Below are positions 40,101 through 48,666 of a DNA stretch of 64,000 nt, piece by piece. Position 1 is the first letter of the stretch; each line of letters opens with the position of its first letter. The stretch is taken from assembly GCA_024529925.1 (NCBI GenBank), contig JAFEUB010000845.1, positions 787,501 through 851,500 on the forward strand. Direction: 5' to 3'. A model generated the notes under the pieces. It worked only from the letters and a program-made list of their open reading frames with translations. It searched no databases and was not told the origin of the DNA. The translations under genes were made by a program, and so were the position numbers. The stretch comes from Ophthalmolycus amberensis (Eukaryota; Chordata; Actinopteri; Perciformes; Zoarcidae).

Positions 40101-43100
40101 AAACAAGCTATGTCCCTTTTGAATTATTAAAAAAACTACTTAAGTACAGTAACGAACACCACTGCTAACGAGTAGTAACTACCTTAATAAATCATGAATT
40201 AATCATGAATTGCAATATGAATATGCGTTTATAAAGCATATATTAACATAGTCCCTAACTATTATATATATAAATGCATGAATAATGTACATCTAAATAA
40301 GTTATTAATCATTTACTAACACTTTATAAATTATCGTATTAATCATCTACAACTCCTTAATAATTGGTTTGTAAAATATATAATACTTCATTTACAAATG
40401 GGGAATCCATCATTTATAAAGTATGAAAACACAATAATGAAACACATAATGGACGGGCTTATTAATCAAGAATGAAACCTTTATAACTGTTGTTATGAAC
40501 TGCATACTAATGAATTATGAATGTAGGAACAATGCTTTATAAATGATGAATTAAGTGTTTACTCATACTTAACTACGGTAATGCTTCATAGTGTGTAGTT
40601 ATTATAAAGTGCTACCAGTGTTTCTTATTTCTTTCTACACAATACAAGCATCTAAAAATGTTTAATTCATGTGTTTAGGGATGCGTGAAGCTGGGGTAGG
40701 GTGGGGGAATGACATGAAGCGATGAAGGTAAGGGTGGTACTACCAGCACGAACTTTCATCTACTTTCACCCCTAAGAATACAAAATGTTAAATAATCAAC
40801 AATGTACCCTTGTTTATTTCTTCATTATTTTTTTTAACTACACCTGAAAGTGTATCAGCAGTCAGTGACATGTACATGTGCAGAAGCAGCATTTACCAAT
40901 TCGATAAGAATCAAGAAGTGATGTTGCAGAGAAACCTGTGCGACGGATCAAGGAACAAACTAATGAATAAACCGATTTCATCAGGAGGATCATAATGGCT
41001 CTCAGTGAATGCAGATTATACACACATGCACACACACACACATTCTGTTTAGTAAAGGGAACTATAGAAGAGATAAAAAATATGAGAGGATATCAGATAA
41101 TGTGACACTGGATGCACCCTATCTCTTTCATCTCATATCTATTTTTCACTTTGCCCTTTATTTGTCTCTCCTTCTCTCTGTTTATTGACCTCTCTATTTT
41201 TGCCTCTGTTCCCATCTACATCAATATATTATATTTCAGTTAACCAGCAGATAGCAGCCCGAAGGAAAGTACACAATTTATAACTCTTTCTGCTAGTTTT
41301 TGCTTGCTAGCTGTTACCGTGTGATCAATGAGGCTGTAAGAGGAGGAGAGCTCACTGCGTCATATCGCGTCAAATCATTTTTAGGTTAAACACGTGCAGT
41401 AAAACCTGGTCTGCACTTACCAAAAGGCTCAACAGCTGGTGCATGATAACCAAACTGAGGAGGCTTGATTAGTTTCACTAAGGCTTCTGCGGTTGGCCTT
41501 AGGTCGGAATACATTTTATACGAAAAATAAATATGAGGAACGCAGACCGTGTCATTAAATTACTCAAATTTTAAATTTATATTCATGCGTACCCAGAGAG
41601 CACCTGAGCGGACTTAATCCCTTTATTTCTTCAACGTCTGCTTCAACCCTCCAACATTGCAGCTCCAGTTACACTACACACATGTCATTCCCAGGCAGCA
41701 GTTTAAAACAATTATTGTTTCAGCATTTTTCCAGCAGGATGCAAATTTTCCGATTGCAAAAATAAGTTAAATTGTAAGGAAGTTTATGAGAAAAATGACA
41801 ATACTTCTTCAATACAGAATGATGTTCATTTAGTAAATTGTTGTTGAATTTTGAGTATAGCTGATAAAGCAGGGTACACATTAGGGCGGGCACCCTTGTG
41901 ATTGACAGGTTTGCTAACACGGCGTTGTCTGGTCTTGGTGTTATATATTTTTTGAGTCGTAGATCTTCAACCAGTGTGTTTTCAGTTCATGAAAGTTAAT
42001 ATTGTAACATTTGTTCACCTAAAAATATCTGATTATCACAGGCTCTCTCCCCCTTCCCTGACTATCACTATCAAATAAAGGCAAAAAAGCTAAAACAATA
42101 TTCTAAAAAAGAAAAGAGAGAAAGAATGTGCTCCACAGCAGATGGTCAAATCTGACACAAACTGACTTTGTTACTGAAAGTCTGGTCATGTTTCCAAGAT
42201 TATAATCAAACAGCTGAGTTTGGAAATACCTTTCTATTTTGTTTACACCATAGAGCAGCGAATACAAGACACACACACTAAAGGCCTTGGTGACATGCAT
42301 ATAAACAATGAGTTAACATGAATTAATTCATGTTATTATTTTCTGATAATGAGCAAACCAGGAAGAAAATGACAGATGTACATTGTACCTTAAATCATTT
42401 CCTTCTTCATCTTCTGTATCCTCCATCTATTTTCCGAAATACAGTTGACAGTATGTTTACTTCCTTTGTAGCACATTCTACTTGGTTGTATATTTTCATG
42501 ACAAAAAACAGCAATATTCTGATTTTGTTTTGACAACTTAGCCAATCAGTATGGAGCCCTTTGGTGTGCTGTCCAGTGCTCTCCAGGGACAATACATATT
42601 TACTTGACATCCTTCTTCTGTGCCTATTTTCCTTCCCTCTCTGTGTATTCTTTCCAATCCCTGCTTCATTCTTCTTCTTTTCTTCAATCCTTAGTTCTCC
42701 CTTCACCACATTCAAAATCCAAAGTCGGATCAGTCAAGAACCAACATGGCATTGATATTACGTGTTCTGTAATAATGTATTTTTATTCACACTTTTTATT
42801 TATTTGCAGGAATCAAACATGATAGACTTGACAGACCTTTTTGGCATCCAGTGTCCCCCTGATTTGTATTTTGTCCTCACACCCACTAAATGAAAGCTCT
42901 CAGAAAAAGAATGCACACAACACTCAGCCATTCAGAGCGCTGTCATAGCTAGACACTTCTCATGTCATTTTTAATTGTAAAAGCACATCATGCTTGTCAA
43001 AACACTCCTCCACAGCTTTAACTTGGAGGCAATATTTAAATAAATCTCCTTGACAATTTAACAATACTATAAAGAAGATTTATGTTATGGCCAGGTTTGA

Positions 43101-46100
43101 GTTATTTCAGTGTTTTATCTAAGAAAGCATGTCTAACAGCAACCATTTGAACGGAGTAGAAGCAGGCCAGAAGATCAGAGCTGTAAAAAATAAAGTTGCT
43201 AGTTACTTTTTTGATTACTTGTTTAGGCTGGGTTGCAAATACAACTATTCATTAAAACTAAAATGTGTTATAATCAAAGTTTAGCAAAACTAGGTTTAAA
43301 ATGAGTAAATGTACTTACTAGTTTATACTTGACTGTTACGTTTGGCTTTTTATCAAAGGACCCAGATGTTTGCTAAGGCAGTTGCTCATCGTTTGTACTG
43401 ATTATTCAACAAGAAGTGTTTCATCATGAAAGTGCTCCAACTATCATTCACCTTACATGGTCTACAGCAGCAGATTCCTCTGAGCCTGTTCGTTCCAATG
43501 CCTGTTGGTTCAGTTGGATGACACCTTAGATTTTCACAATTTGTGTTCCTTTTTTTAACTGCCTGATTTTTTTAGTTTTTTTGCTCCAAGGAATGATGAC
43601 ATCATTAGGCCTCAGTATCAGCCCTGATAACTCAACTCAGAACTGATTCTAAGGCCCGACGATGTCCTAAAACGTACGACGTGGATCGGTCTGTTGTTAT
43701 GGAAACAGGCTCCTTACAAAAATCCTTCCCTGCAGTTTTTTCCCTCTCAAAAAAAAACAGAAAACCCTGCTCCGTGTAGACACAGCTTCATCCTGCCATC
43801 CTCTCTTCTCTCTGTCTCAATGCTGCTCTCTGCTCAATTCAGCATGATGTTTATCTCTCCCTGTGGTCCACCTGCTCTTTCTTTGGGCCTGTAGCACTAA
43901 ACAGATGCTTGTAGAAATCCCTGCTCTTAGCTGTTGTTGTTGCTACGAGCCAAAAACACGGCTGCACTGCGGTGCTCTGCTGCTGGAAGTTAAAACTCTT
44001 CTTCCTCTACTGTCCTCTGACAGCACTCGACACGGGAAACACGCTAAGCTTGCAGCGCTGTCAAAGCACGAGGGCATGTCTGGGAAAACAAAAAGCAAAA
44101 AGATGCTGTGAGAGAAGTTTCTCTACAGACATGCAACCTCAATTAATGCTGCTCGATTGCTTTTCCTCCGTGCCTTTTATCGCTTGTTATTGTTTACAAG
44201 GAAGAGTTGGATTGGACAGCTGCTGTCAGCCCCAATTGGTTACCATCTGTCACCAACCCTGCTATTTAAACAAAGATTTATGGATTATCCATGAAGAATA
44301 GCACTTTTTTCTTCTTCTTCCCTTCCAAAAGACACCTTAACTTTGATTTTCAAGTTTTTTGCTGAAGAAAAACTCGAGCCACACACAGTGTGTGTGTCCA
44401 CATTTGCATATATTGGTTGCAAATTATTGTTTGATTTACTGAGTTTCGTTGCTAAAACCCCTTGCTAATTTTTCTTTTTTTTAACGAGTGACCTGGTTTA
44501 AACTGTATTACCAAGCATCAAAAAGCTGCTGCTGCCAGAGGACGGCGTTCGGGTCATTTTACAGTAAACAAGATCCTCTGACTCAGATTATTCCCACTGA
44601 TAGAAAGTGAATGGAGAGAAAATGCAAAACAGCTGCTGACGATGCTGTATGGATGAGCTAGAATCCCTTGATGAAATAGCAATGAATGTTTAATGGTTTG
44701 GATATTTTCAAGTCTGTCAAAACACACACAAGACAAATGTACCTCGAGAGTTACGGGCTGCTGTTATTATTCCTCCAGTCCATTCTGGCCCTGAAGTCAT
44801 CCCTTCTCCACATTAGTACAGAGTAAAAGATTGGGGACATAATCCACAGAATGATTTCAAAAGTTCAGACAAGCTAAACGTTAGGCTTCAGCTGTCTCAG
44901 TCACATTTCAATCCATCTCCATCTCTGTTTGGGGCCCGATATCAAAGTGAACCACCCACTGGACAAATCCCAGAGTTCCTCCGTGTCTTTGCCAAACTTC
45001 TCTTTGTTCTGCTCTCTAAAATTGCCGGCCTCCCACTGTCCCTGCTTCGCTCTGTCACACCTGACATGTGAACAGCACAAGCCTGTGCCTGTCTTTTGGT
45101 CTCTCATCCATAGCTCCACCAAGAGGGAGACATTTTACAGTAACTTATTAATTACGGTGTGAATTTGTTTTGTGGGTTGAATGTCACATAATTCCATCTG
45201 GCTTAAAGAGTGACTAAGTTGTCTCAGCTGTAACTGTGAAGAATTGCAGAGAAATAAAAAAAAAGCAGTTCAAAAAAAGGTTGCAGCAGAGATATCACCT
45301 TTTTTTATTACACTCATTCCTGTTCCTTGTCAACACCTGGGGCCTACATTATCCAGAATGCAATTCTGAGGTGTTACGCTAGTAGTGGCTAATGTACCCT
45401 CCAACCAGTTTTGCCTATTTATGTAAAAAGAAAAATTGTTATGTGCACACAGTAGTAGTAGATTGTGAGTGTGTGGGCTTGTGTTTGTGTGGGTTAAATG
45501 TCACCTCTTCCCATCTGCCTCAAAAGAATGACTCAGACTTTTCTTAGCTGTGATTATTTCTGAATAAAAACTGCATCCAAATGGCACATCTGGTGCACAG
45601 TGAAAGCTGACTTAATTTACACTTAATCTCATTTTCTTTCTCTCTGCTGACTCTCTACATGAATAAGAGAGTTGGTTGGGCAGTCTACTGTTTTGGTACT
45701 TGGGCTCCTGAATACATACCTCCTGGATAAGATGCAAGTCCATCCAAGGTAATTACCCACAACCCATCACTTTAATACCGAATCTACTAGAGTCCCATTG
45801 AGTCCCATTCTTTAAGTCTTTGTGATAATTGGATATCTTTAAATTCAGAGCTCTCTGTTGATGCTCAGACCTGCACTGAGTCAGAGATAATTCTCAAAGG
45901 TTGTCAAGCTCTTTAATTAAGGTGCCTCTGAAAACCAGTGTCACTTACCTGGGGAGTGATGTATACATATTGTACATACATATCTTCAGATTTAATATTT
46001 GCTTTAAAGTTTGTGATTCAATTACATGTTTTTAATACAGTGCTAATCAGATGTCAGCAATCCACAGCTTTACTCATTGAATTACAGATTCATATCGTGG

Positions 46101-48472
46101 TATATGTATTGAACTATCTTAAATACATTTAATTTTTGTTAGCATAATGAAAAACAATACACAAGGGAAAAAAAACATGATCAACTTCAAGATCAAGTGT
46201 TGGGCAGCCAATACACAGACATTTTTTATAAAAACTTTGTTTATGGATAGAAAGCTTCTGACCAAAAGGGTGGACACAGTTTGCACAGCTCAAATCTAGT
46301 CGCTAGCATTTGTGAATATTTGAGATTTAAATTGGCAGAATATGCAGAGAAGGCTGAGTGATATGTTGTTATTTCGCCTCCACCTGCTTTACATGAGGAG
46401 GCTGCTTCCTTCTGACACCCTTGACAAGGGCAAGTTGTCGAGGGCAGCCATCTTCACTGTGGGCAATGGCTGAGAGCTGTCATTGTTAAGCAGGAAAGCC
46501 AGTTGACTAAATACCTGTGAGTGAGTGTGTGTGTGTGTGTGTGTGTGTTTTCAGAAGTGTGTCAATGCTGAGGTTTTTTTTAATGCAATTTAGCTTGTGT
46601 TGTTTCTGGTTTGAAGATTCTTTTTTAGGGCTTTTATTGCCTTTAATGCAAGCAGCTGGAAAATAACAGAAATGGAGGGAGCGAAAGAGAGAGCGGATGA
46701 CACGCAGCAAAAGGCTGTGGTTTGGAGTTAAACCCCGGCCGCTGCTAAGGTCGCCCCGGTGAGTGAAATGTTGTGTGTGAGTATATGTGGGTGGGAATGC
46801 TAAAGAGGTGGAGACAGAAGGAGTGATTCCCATTATGTGTGCGTAACTTATACGTCTATCTGCAGAACTCCATGTAGATGTCAGAGTGAGAACAGGTCTA
46901 ACAAGGATAGTAATTATCTACAACGATGGAGGTAATATGGAGACAGCATTCTAACACAAAAACACACACACACACTAGCTCACATTTCTAACATATAATT
47001 ATTTTCTCTCCACTTCAGGTCCAAGTGCTTGCTTCTGCTTCTCAAGCAAAAACACACGTAGATATTAAATGGACAGCTTCTAAATAACGCCGCCATTAGT
47101 CTCCAGTTTGAAAAGAAGAAGCAAGGACAGAGCTTTCAGCTGTCTGTCTCACACAAACAAATACTGAGCTTAAATACAGAGCAACAGATTTCCAACAACA
47201 AAGTCACACACACACACACACACACACGCACACACACTGTACACACCTATTCAGTGTGTATAGTGTTTTGGTTTAACATGACATACATGAGCAGACAGCA
47301 GCTGTCCACCAGGCCAACCATGAGTGCACACAAATACACTGACTCAAACAACATCCAGATGTTCGCCTACGCTTTTTTCAAATCAAATCCACAGGGAATA
47401 TTTGCAAACACACACACACACAGACACACACACACACACAGACAAAAGACACATATCTACTCAACAGGGCATGTGTATACACAAACAGGTAGACACATGC
47501 TGAGGGTGGCTTGTGTGTTTTAAAAGATCACCTTGAGTGGTCGCAAACTTACTTTGTAGGAGCCAGATACCTTCTCATGCTGCAACTTCTGAACATTAAC
47601 TAATGTTTTTTTCTTAATCAATGGTTTTGGCTTTTGAAACGTTAACGGTCGAGTGTGTAGGATTTAGGATGATCTATAAGCAAAAAAACGGAATATTGTA
47701 TTGAATAATAACCAGGAACTCAGTATCGTTGTGTTCAGTTAAGTTAAAATGAGCCGTTCATATCAACATAGAGAGTGGGTCCACAGTATTGCACCACCGT
47801 TTTTTAAAAGATTTTTGGGGTTTTCTCGGGCTTTAATTGCTTTTATTGGAATAATTGAAGAAAGACAGAAAAGGGGGATGATTCAGTTGGTTGCTTCATG
47901 GAACCACACCGCTAGATGCCATAAAGTCCGACACACTGTCCCTTTAAAACAAAGCAAGGCTTCAGACGGTTGCATATGCGACCCTTTTTTGTGAGCGTGC
48001 GTGTTAAAATTGTATGTGCTCGCATTTAGATGAGTGCATGATGATGTTTATCATCGATGTCTCCACTGTGGCCGAGGCATCGATGATAAACATCATCATG
48101 CACTCATCTAAATGCGAGCACATACAATTTTAACAGCCACTGTCTGCTCCATTTCCACCTCCAATGTCTCAAAAGCAAACTTGTTGAACAGGCGAATGTT
48201 TAAAGAATGTTGTGGACGCTAGTGTCAGGTTTAAACAGGTTTAATTTTTGCGCCTGTAGAAATTCATCTTCTCCTTACCTTATGATGACATACATGACCA
48301 GGAAGTTTCCCACCAGGCCGATGACACAGACAATCATGTAGACGACCACGATGGTGACCTTCACGCCTGTTGGCAGTAAGGCTTCGGTCTCATTGTAGTA
48401 GGTACCATTGAAGTCGTTGTAGAGCTGCAGGTGGCCCAGCTCAGCAAGGAGGAAGTCGTCGGGGTACTCCAT
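12923..48472 (-). CDS. oprl1: Nociceptin/orphanin FQ receptor (NOP), spliced, partial at 3' end
   Basis: This is a class A G-protein-coupled receptor of the opioid family, a plasma-membrane Gi/o-coupled receptor for the peptide nociceptin. Four coding exons join in frame: 48472-48279, 15593-15506, 14477-14295 and 13013-12923. They encode residues 1-185 plus one base. Visible landmarks are N-glycosylation sequons at N22 and N27, N56 in TM1 (GNFLV), D84 in TM2 (LALAD), C110 at the top of TM3, the ligand-binding-type Asp D117 (SIDYYNMF), DRY at 134-136, and W162 in TM4. NOP is favoured over mu, delta or kappa by the TM1 stretch GVKVTIVVVY, by LPFQGTDVFLGFWPFG and by the very acidic start of ECL2 (VEEEQEH). 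The last exon, with TM5-TM7, was not found and is presumably beyond base 1. Total family length is about 370 residues, so roughly half is present. Confidence 0.95.
13014..14294 (-). other. oprl1: oprl1 intron between exons 3 and 4
   Basis: A 1281-bp intron in the ICL2 coding region, GT at 14294 and AG at 13014. It contains a copy of a dispersed repeat at about 13555-13700 and otherwise plain AT-rich DNA. No second gene is seen. Confidence 0.85.
13555..13700 (+). repeat. Dispersed repeat, copy 1 (matches 35490-35600)
   Basis: The words GGCCAGGCTT, GGCCAAACCGTGGAAT and CATTGGACCCAAAAATA align with CAAGCCAGGTTT, GGCCAAACTGTGGAATTACA and CATTGGGCCCCAAAATA at 35490-35600. An old repeat family, class unknown. 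Confidence 0.65.
14295..14477 (-). CDS. oprl1: oprl1 coding exon 3 (ECL1, TM3, DRY, ICL2)
   Basis: A 183-nt, phase 0-0 exon of 61 codons, residues 95-155. The acceptor is TATTTCCAG (AG at 14479-14478) and the donor is GTAAAA (GT at 14294-14293). It begins GTDVFLGFWPFGNALCKAVV and contains the disulfide cysteine C110, the ligand-anchoring D117 in SIDYYNMFTS, DRY at 134-136 and the ICL2 segment CHPVKALDMRTPHKAK. GTD..LGFWPFGNALCK and the TM3 sequence are closest to NOP. The frame stays open past the donor for a few codons, but that extension (PFSFQSAIS...) is intronic: TM4 resumes exactly at 13013. Confidence 0.95.
14580..15485 (-). mobile_element. Decayed Tc1/mariner transposon filling oprl1 intron 2
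   Basis: The left end starts CAGTCAGGGCCATACGTATT after a TA dinucleotide (14578-14579). The minus strand carries a broken transposase in several frames, with recognisable pieces GGGSVMA.ACMAANGTGSLV (about 15100-15260), QMDYDP.YT, SQSPDLNP-like and QSISREE. These match Tc1-like DDE transposases. Stops and frameshifts make it inactive. The right end is eroded (ATACTTAAATACTTTTG near 15465 may be a remnant TIR). The intron (14478-15505) is 1028 bp, so about 88% of it is this element. Confidence 0.8.
15506..15593 (-). CDS. oprl1: oprl1 coding exon 2 (ICL1 and TM2)
   Basis: An 88-nt exon flanked by acceptor CTCCTCAG (AG at 15595-15594) and donor GTATGA (GT at 15505-15504). The first base A completes the Arg65 codon (AG|A); 29 codons follow, residues 66-94. 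The start YTKMKTATNIYIFNLALAD is an opioid-receptor signature and is followed by SLFLATLPFQ. D84 is the conserved sodium-site aspartate of TM2. It ends in phase 0 after Gln94. In mammals this segment continues without a break into TM3, so the 3' boundary is an extra intron. The length is not a multiple of three, so skipping would shift the frame. The exon is too short to be found by ORF length alone. Confidence 0.94.
16114..16181 (+). repeat. (AC)n microsatellite
   Basis: About 34 uninterrupted AC units, the longest uninterrupted CA/AC run seen in the window. Confidence 0.97.
16480..16870. repeat. Pyrimidine-rich tract
   Basis: The plus strand is strongly C/T-biased (CTCCTCCCCCC, TTTCTCTCTGCC and similar). 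Ser/Leu/Phe/Pro-rich open frames here are compositional artefacts. Confidence 0.6.
17740..18360. repeat. Pyrimidine-rich tract
   Basis: Similar C/T-rich DNA (CTTCTTCTTGG, TTTCTCTCTCTG), over about 600 bp. In the oprl1 pre-mRNA it would be purine-rich. Confidence 0.6.
18960..19270. other. GC- and CpG-richer patch inside oprl1 intron 1
   Basis: Contains GGCCGCTCCGAGGCAGAGGC, GGCGCCCGCTCTCCCCGAGC and GTGACGGGAAGTGAGG in otherwise AT-rich intron. It could be a regulatory element, an alternative promoter or the GC-rich part of an unrecognised transposon. No splice or coding evidence was found. Confidence 0.4.
22547..23995 (-). mobile_element. hAT transposon remnant with BED zinc-finger fragment
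   Basis: The left end starts CAGGGTTCATACAC, a fish hAT end. It is followed by repeated TTTCCATGACTTT words that recur near the right end (23910-23935). On the minus strand at 23355-23125 the open frame includes FKYIDKAGYAKCSLCSKKIK followed by YSNTGSHVL, the C..C half of a BED finger, the DNA-binding domain of hAT transposases. The catalytic region is absent and the right terminus is not preserved. No clear target duplication was found. A CpG-rich stretch at 23525-23760 lies inside it and may be the old transposase promoter. Confidence 0.7.
23996..25545. other. Intronic DNA, no gene seen
   Basis: AT-rich oprl1 intron 1 sequence; no conserved coding sequence or clear transposon end was recognised. 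Confidence 0.5.
25546..25740 (+). repeat. Probable fish MITE fragment
   Basis: The start CTAGGTTTCCATTCAAATTT followed by AT-rich DNA resembles one end of fish elements beginning CTAGGTTTCCATCCAA. No partner end is found nearby. Confidence 0.35.
26077..26101 (+). repeat. (CA)n microsatellite
   Basis: Short CA run. The sequence just after it (LWNHLSYITHI in frame +, about 26125-26160) weakly resembles the LWN.L end of LINE ORF2. Confidence 0.9.
26823..27177. mobile_element. Palindromic MITE with imperfect 8-bp target duplication, copy 1
   Basis: A 355-bp element with ends GGTAACACTTTATAATAACT and the inverted match AGTTATTACAAAGTGTTACC. The two halves are largely inverted copies (AAGTATGAGTAAACACTTAA left, TTAAGTGTTTACTCATACTT right). 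The flanks are CATGTCAT (26815-26822) and CATGTCTT (27178-27185), 7 of 8 matching, suggesting a hAT-like insertion. No coding capacity. A diverged inverted-orientation copy is at 40170-40616. Confidence 0.8.
27186..32826. other. Intronic DNA, no gene seen
   Basis: oprl1 intron 1. A CA repeat lies at 29552-29576. Open frames such as 31202-31507 (101 residues) and 29077-29394 have no recognisable domains. No splice-flanked conserved exon was identified by reading. Confidence 0.5.
29552..29576 (+). repeat. (CA)n microsatellite
   Basis: Short uninterrupted CA run. Confidence 0.92.
32827..32930 (+). mobile_element. tRNA-headed SINE-like fragment, plus orientation
   Basis: GGCGGCTGTGGCTCAGGAGC followed by TAGAGCTGGTCGTC...AATCACAAGGTCGG is the 5' head of a common fish repeat with tRNA-like A-box sequence (TGGCTCAGGAG.TAGAG). 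The same head appears inverted at the right end of 37516-37790. Only the head is kept here. Confidence 0.7.
33290..33390. mobile_element. One end of a hAT-like MITE
   Basis: GGTATCGGTATTGGGGCTG followed by AAAAAGTGGGATACTGCATC and CCTTG resembles the right end of fish hAT elements whose terminus reads CAGGGATGCA in reverse. No matching left end is seen nearby. Confidence 0.45.
33391..35489. other. Intronic DNA, no gene seen
   Basis: oprl1 intron 1. No recognisable coding or mobile sequence beyond short low-complexity runs. Confidence 0.45.
35490..35600 (+). repeat. Dispersed repeat, copy 2 (matches 13555-13700)
   Basis: See the partner at 13555-13700. Shared words are GGCCAAAC.GTGGAAT and CATTGG.CCC.AAAATA in the same order and orientation. 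Confidence 0.65.
36456..36598 (+). repeat. Dispersed fish repeat, copy 2 (matches 754-868)
   Basis: CTTGAAAACTTTGA, AAAGTCATTAGG, CATGAATATCTGTAC and TTTCATGGTAATCCACC follow the order of a widespread fish repeat. Confidence 0.65.
37516..37790 (-). mobile_element. SINE-like element, nearly full length, minus orientation
   Basis: Read on the minus strand it starts GGGCGACTGTGACTCAGAGG then TAGAGCAGGGTTGTCC (tRNA-like head with an A-box). The body has AAAGTGCTTTGAGTGATC, and the tail CGTTATACAAGTACAAGTCC. The head matches 32827-32930 and the whole resembles an abundant fish repeat. The open frame at 37437-37790 crosses it and is not a gene. Confidence 0.75.
38335..38474 (+). repeat. CA-rich microsatellites
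   Basis: Two short CA runs (38335-38351 and 38453-38474) separated by unique sequence. Confidence 0.85.
38793..38820 (+). repeat. (CT)n microsatellite
   Basis: CT run with one CG step. Confidence 0.92.
39026..39165 (+). repeat. Unclassified repeat, copy 1 (matches 43057-43190)
   Basis: The words AGTTTAACAATACTA, TATGGCC.CAGGTTTGA.TT, TCTAAGAAA.CATGT and GGCCAGAAGATCAGAGCT recur in order at 43057-43190. This indicates an old segmental or transposon-derived duplication, same orientation, about 4 kb apart. Confidence 0.75.
40170..40616. mobile_element. Palindromic MITE, copy 2 (inverted relative to 26823-27177)
   Basis: The right end GTAGTTATTATAAAGTGCTACC and the internal blocks GGGGAATCCATCATTTATAA and ATTAAGTGTTTACTCATACT align to the reverse complement of copy 1. 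The left end is diverged, so the boundary is approximate. Confidence 0.7.
40617..43056. other. Intronic DNA, no gene seen
   Basis: oprl1 intron 1; no conserved coding sequence or clear mobile element recognised. Confidence 0.45.
43057..43190 (+). repeat. Unclassified repeat, copy 2 (matches 39026-39165)
   Basis: Partner of 39026-39165; GCAGGCCAGAAGATCAGAGC is the best-preserved block. Confidence 0.75.
43191..45165. other. Intronic DNA, no gene seen
   Basis: oprl1 intron 1. Open frames at 43694-44301 have no recognisable domain. Confidence 0.45.
45166..45570 (+). repeat. Local diverged direct repeat (45166-45255 and 45482-45570)
   Basis: GTGGGTTGAATGTCACATAA then CCATCTGGCTTAAAGAGTGACT in the first unit matches GTGGGTTAAATGTCACCTCT then CCATCTGCCTCAAAAGAATGACT in the second. 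Both continue into TTAGCTGTGATT/TCAGCTGTAACT. An old local duplication. Confidence 0.65.
46525..46549 (+). repeat. (GT)n microsatellite
   Basis: Short GT run. Confidence 0.93.
46615..46760 (+). mobile_element. SINE-like fragment
   Basis: AGGGCTTTTATTGCCTTTAA through GGAGGGAGCGAAAGAGAGAG to GACACGCAGCAAAAGGC and AACCCCGGCCGCTGC follows the layout of a common fish repeat ending in a tRNA-like CGAACCCGGGCCGCTGC. A related piece lies at about 47800-47876. Confidence 0.55.
47205..47441 (+). repeat. CA microsatellites
   Basis: CA runs at 47205-47239 and 47408-47441, some with G interruptions. Confidence 0.92.
47639..47948. mobile_element. MITE with inverted ends, carrying a nested repeat
   Basis: The left end reads GTTAACGGTCGAGTGTGTAG GATTTA and the right end reads TAAAGTCCGACACACTGTCC CTTTAAA, an imperfect inverted repeat of about 26 bp. 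The interior keeps phrases of a fish MITE (ATGAGCCGTTCATATCAACA, GATTCAGTTGGTTGC, CGCTAGATGCCA). It appears interrupted at 47800-47876 by a piece of the SINE-like repeat seen at 46615. Confidence 0.7.
48002..48135. repeat. Perfect 58-bp inverted repeat (hairpin), 18-bp loop
   Basis: Left arm 48002-48059 and right arm 48078-48135 are exact reverse complements over all 58 positions. The spacer 48060-48077 is TCTCCACTGTGGCCGAGG. Base pairing stops at 48001/48136. It lies 143 bp from the low-coordinate boundary of oprl1 coding exon 1, inside intron 1. Each arm contains ATGATGATGTTTATCATCGA-type internal symmetry. No target duplication typical of a known MITE family was recognised. Confidence 0.97.
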
Positions 48473-48505
48473 CTCTGACCGAGGACGAGGACGTTTTAAA
48501 CCCAC
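48279..48505 (-). CDS. oprl1: oprl1 first coding exon (5' UTR end, N-terminus, TM1)
   Basis: In transcript sense the exon starts after a pyrimidine-rich acceptor ending CCACCAG (AG at 48507-48506). It has 33 nt of 5' UTR, then ATG at 48472-48470 in good Kozak context (G at -3, G at +4). Coding runs to 48279, 64 codons plus 2 nt, ending in a consensus donor GTAAGG. An in-frame GTG at 48505 is not the start: it is the first base of the exon and lies right at the acceptor. Residues 1-36 are the extracellular tail, with sequons NGT (N22) and NET (N27). Residues 37-64 are TM1, with the GN..V motif at 55-59. The phase 2 break inside an Arg codon after TM1 is the same as in mammalian opioid receptor genes. 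The acceptor implies an upstream noncoding exon. Confidence 0.95.
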
Positions 48506-48666
48506 CTGGTGGAAGGAAGAAGTGTGGTGTCACATGTAGTGTCATAATAAAGCTAGTGTAAACAATGAGGCCATAATGACTCACTTTTTATTGTAAATTT
48601 GAACCAGCATTTAATTGTGAGTATAAATGAAAGAGTAACTTAACACTGCATGATATCAAGTGGTTT

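Noticed and set aside
48473..48505. Earlier in-frame start (GTG) extending the receptor N-terminus by 11 residues
   Set aside because: It is not ATG, lies exactly at the splice acceptor, and the ATG at 48472 has good context and fits the receptor family.
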